A DNA stretch of 34,746 bases from contig JABUTE010000040.1 of NCBI GenBank assembly GCA_021443825.1, positions 1 to 34,746 of the forward strand, given 5' to 3'. Under the pieces are notes generated by a model. That model was not told where the DNA came from. It made no database searches and saw only the letters and a list, made by a program, of their open reading frames with translations. Position 1 is the stretch's first letter. Each line of letters opens with the position of its first letter. Positions 34,042-34,746 of the stretch are shown here, piece after piece. Made by a program: the position numbers and the translations under genes. The stretch is from Bacillota bacterium. GTDB lineage: Bacteria; Bacillota; Clostridia; Peptostreptococcales; Anaerovoracaceae.

Positions 34042-34746
34042 TTACACCTCAAAGGTCTTTCCCGCGGCCATGGGCTGCAGGCGGTCTTTCATGACCTCCT
34101 TCATCCAGGCGAAGGCCACGGTTCCGGTGCAATGGCCGGAATAAAATACCGCGTCGCTGCTTTTCATCAGCTGCTGTGCCAGCGACTCCACCTCTTTTCT
34201 GCTATAGCCGCAGGTGCCTGCACCCAGCAGGCCCATCAGATGAAAGCCGCCGAAAAAAGCCTTGATCCGTTTTCCGGCATACTGCTGCCGAACCTCTTCG
34301 ATGATCTGTTCTATCCCTGCATGGGAACAGCTGTTGATGCATACCAGGCCATCCTCTTCTTCGAACACAACCGTCTGCTCGTGGCTGAAATCGTCGAGGG
34401 AGAGCCTGCCGTTTCGCCGGGTATACATATGGGTCTGCCTTGCCCGAAGAAGGCACCGTTGCAGATCGCTGTGGGGAACGATGCGGATGCCGTTTTCCAC
34501 ATTCAAAGCTCCGTCGACGTATACAAACCGGTCGGCATAGGTATCCAGAATGCCGGCGGGAATGCCGATATTCTCCCGCAGAACGAAGACCTTGAACAGG
34601 TAGTCACGCTCCGAGCCCTGCTGCAGATAGACCTTCGCCGTCTGATTCGCCGCAAAAAACGCAGGAAACCCGCCGGCATGGTCGTTGTGGGCATGAGAAA
34701 GAAAGGCTGCCTTTACCCCGGAAAGCTCCAGCCCCATGCGGGCCGC
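34042..34746 (-). CDS. metallo-beta-lactamase-fold hydrolase, partial
   Basis: The last 234 residues of a protein whose N-terminus lies beyond the right edge; the frame is open to the edge, so the ATG at 34735-34737 is probably internal. The zinc motif SHAHNDHAGG is complete. Further motifs are CSHAGIEQIIEEVR and AFFGGFHLMG, which fit the COG1237-type group related to the methanopterin-precursor synthase (dihydropterin ribofuranosylaminobenzene phosphate synthase-like). The true substrate is unknown. It heads the visible end of the transcript with the Sel1 protein. Confidence 0.85.
   Translation of the reverse strand, partial: AARMGLELSGVKAAFLSHAHNDHAGGFPAFFAANQTAKVYLQQGSERDYLFKVFVLRENIGIPAGILDTYADRFVYVDGALNVENGIRIVPHSDLQRCLLRARQTHMYTRRNGRLSLDDFSHEQTVVFEEEDGLVCINSCSHAGIEQIIEEVRQQYAGKRIKAFFGGFHLMGLLGAGTCGYSRKEVESLAQQLMKSSDAVFYSGHCTGTVAFAWMKEVMKDRLQPMAAGKTFEV

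Noticed and set aside
25891-34052. A defence system made of helicase, topoisomerase, Sel1 protein and hydrolase
   Set aside because: No known defence signature gene, nuclease effector, integrase or phage gene is present, and the proteins fit DNA repair and adaptor roles equally well.

Overview
The window looks like chromosomal DNA of a Gram-positive anaerobe of the class Clostridia (Bacillota). The reasons are the fused S10-spc-alpha ribosomal cluster with adk, map, infA and rpmJ between secY and rpsM; the short zinc-binding S14; zinc-cysteine forms of S4, L36 and adenylate kinase; strong AAGGAGG-type ribosome-binding sites; and a set of small accessory genes usual in gut Clostridia. I cannot name the family from sequence alone. 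Every gene I can support firmly lies on the minus strand, so transcription runs from high to low coordinates throughout.

Positions 1-14071 hold 30 genes, from rpsJ (first transcribed) to the 5' end of rpoA, packed with gaps of mostly 10-20 bases and several TAATG overlaps. They encode most of the ribosomal core, initiation factor 1, the SecY translocon, methionine aminopeptidase and adenylate kinase. Upstream of rpsJ, 14072-14432 holds a recognisable promoter and a roughly 326-nt leader full of hairpins, a good candidate for ribosomal-protein autoregulation. A second, shorter leader-like gap (1613-1729) precedes rpsM.

Positions 14433-21610 hold housekeeping and small-metabolism genes in several transcription units separated by clear intrinsic terminators: a monofunctional biotin-protein ligase, a PHP-family phosphoesterase with a Na/Pi cotransporter-PhoU protein, an iron-sulfur-type flavoprotein, a NimA/pyridoxamine-oxidase-like flavoprotein, inorganic pyrophosphatase, a small DUF6440-like protein, a four-helix membrane protein and a cytidine-deaminase-family protein. 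The Na/Pi gene and the flavoprotein gene share a 19-base upstream motif with 11-base periodicity that resembles a PhoP (Pho box) site, suggesting phosphate control.

Positions 21632-25859 hold a DUF885 metallopeptidase translationally coupled to a Bfd-like [2Fe-2S] protein, an OFA-like MFS transporter and an M50-type membrane protease. Positions 25891-31860 hold the most unusual module: topoisomerase III with a tandemly duplicated C-terminal domain, preceded in the same apparent operon by a large UvrD-like helicase carrying a nuclease-like insertion, two zinc ribbons and a RecQ-type RQC domain. The topB gene is visibly richer in A+T than its neighbours, and a 3' gene remnant lies just upstream of the helicase, so this part looks acquired or rearranged. 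The right end holds a Sel1-repeat protein and a metallo-beta-lactamase-fold hydrolase that runs off the edge.
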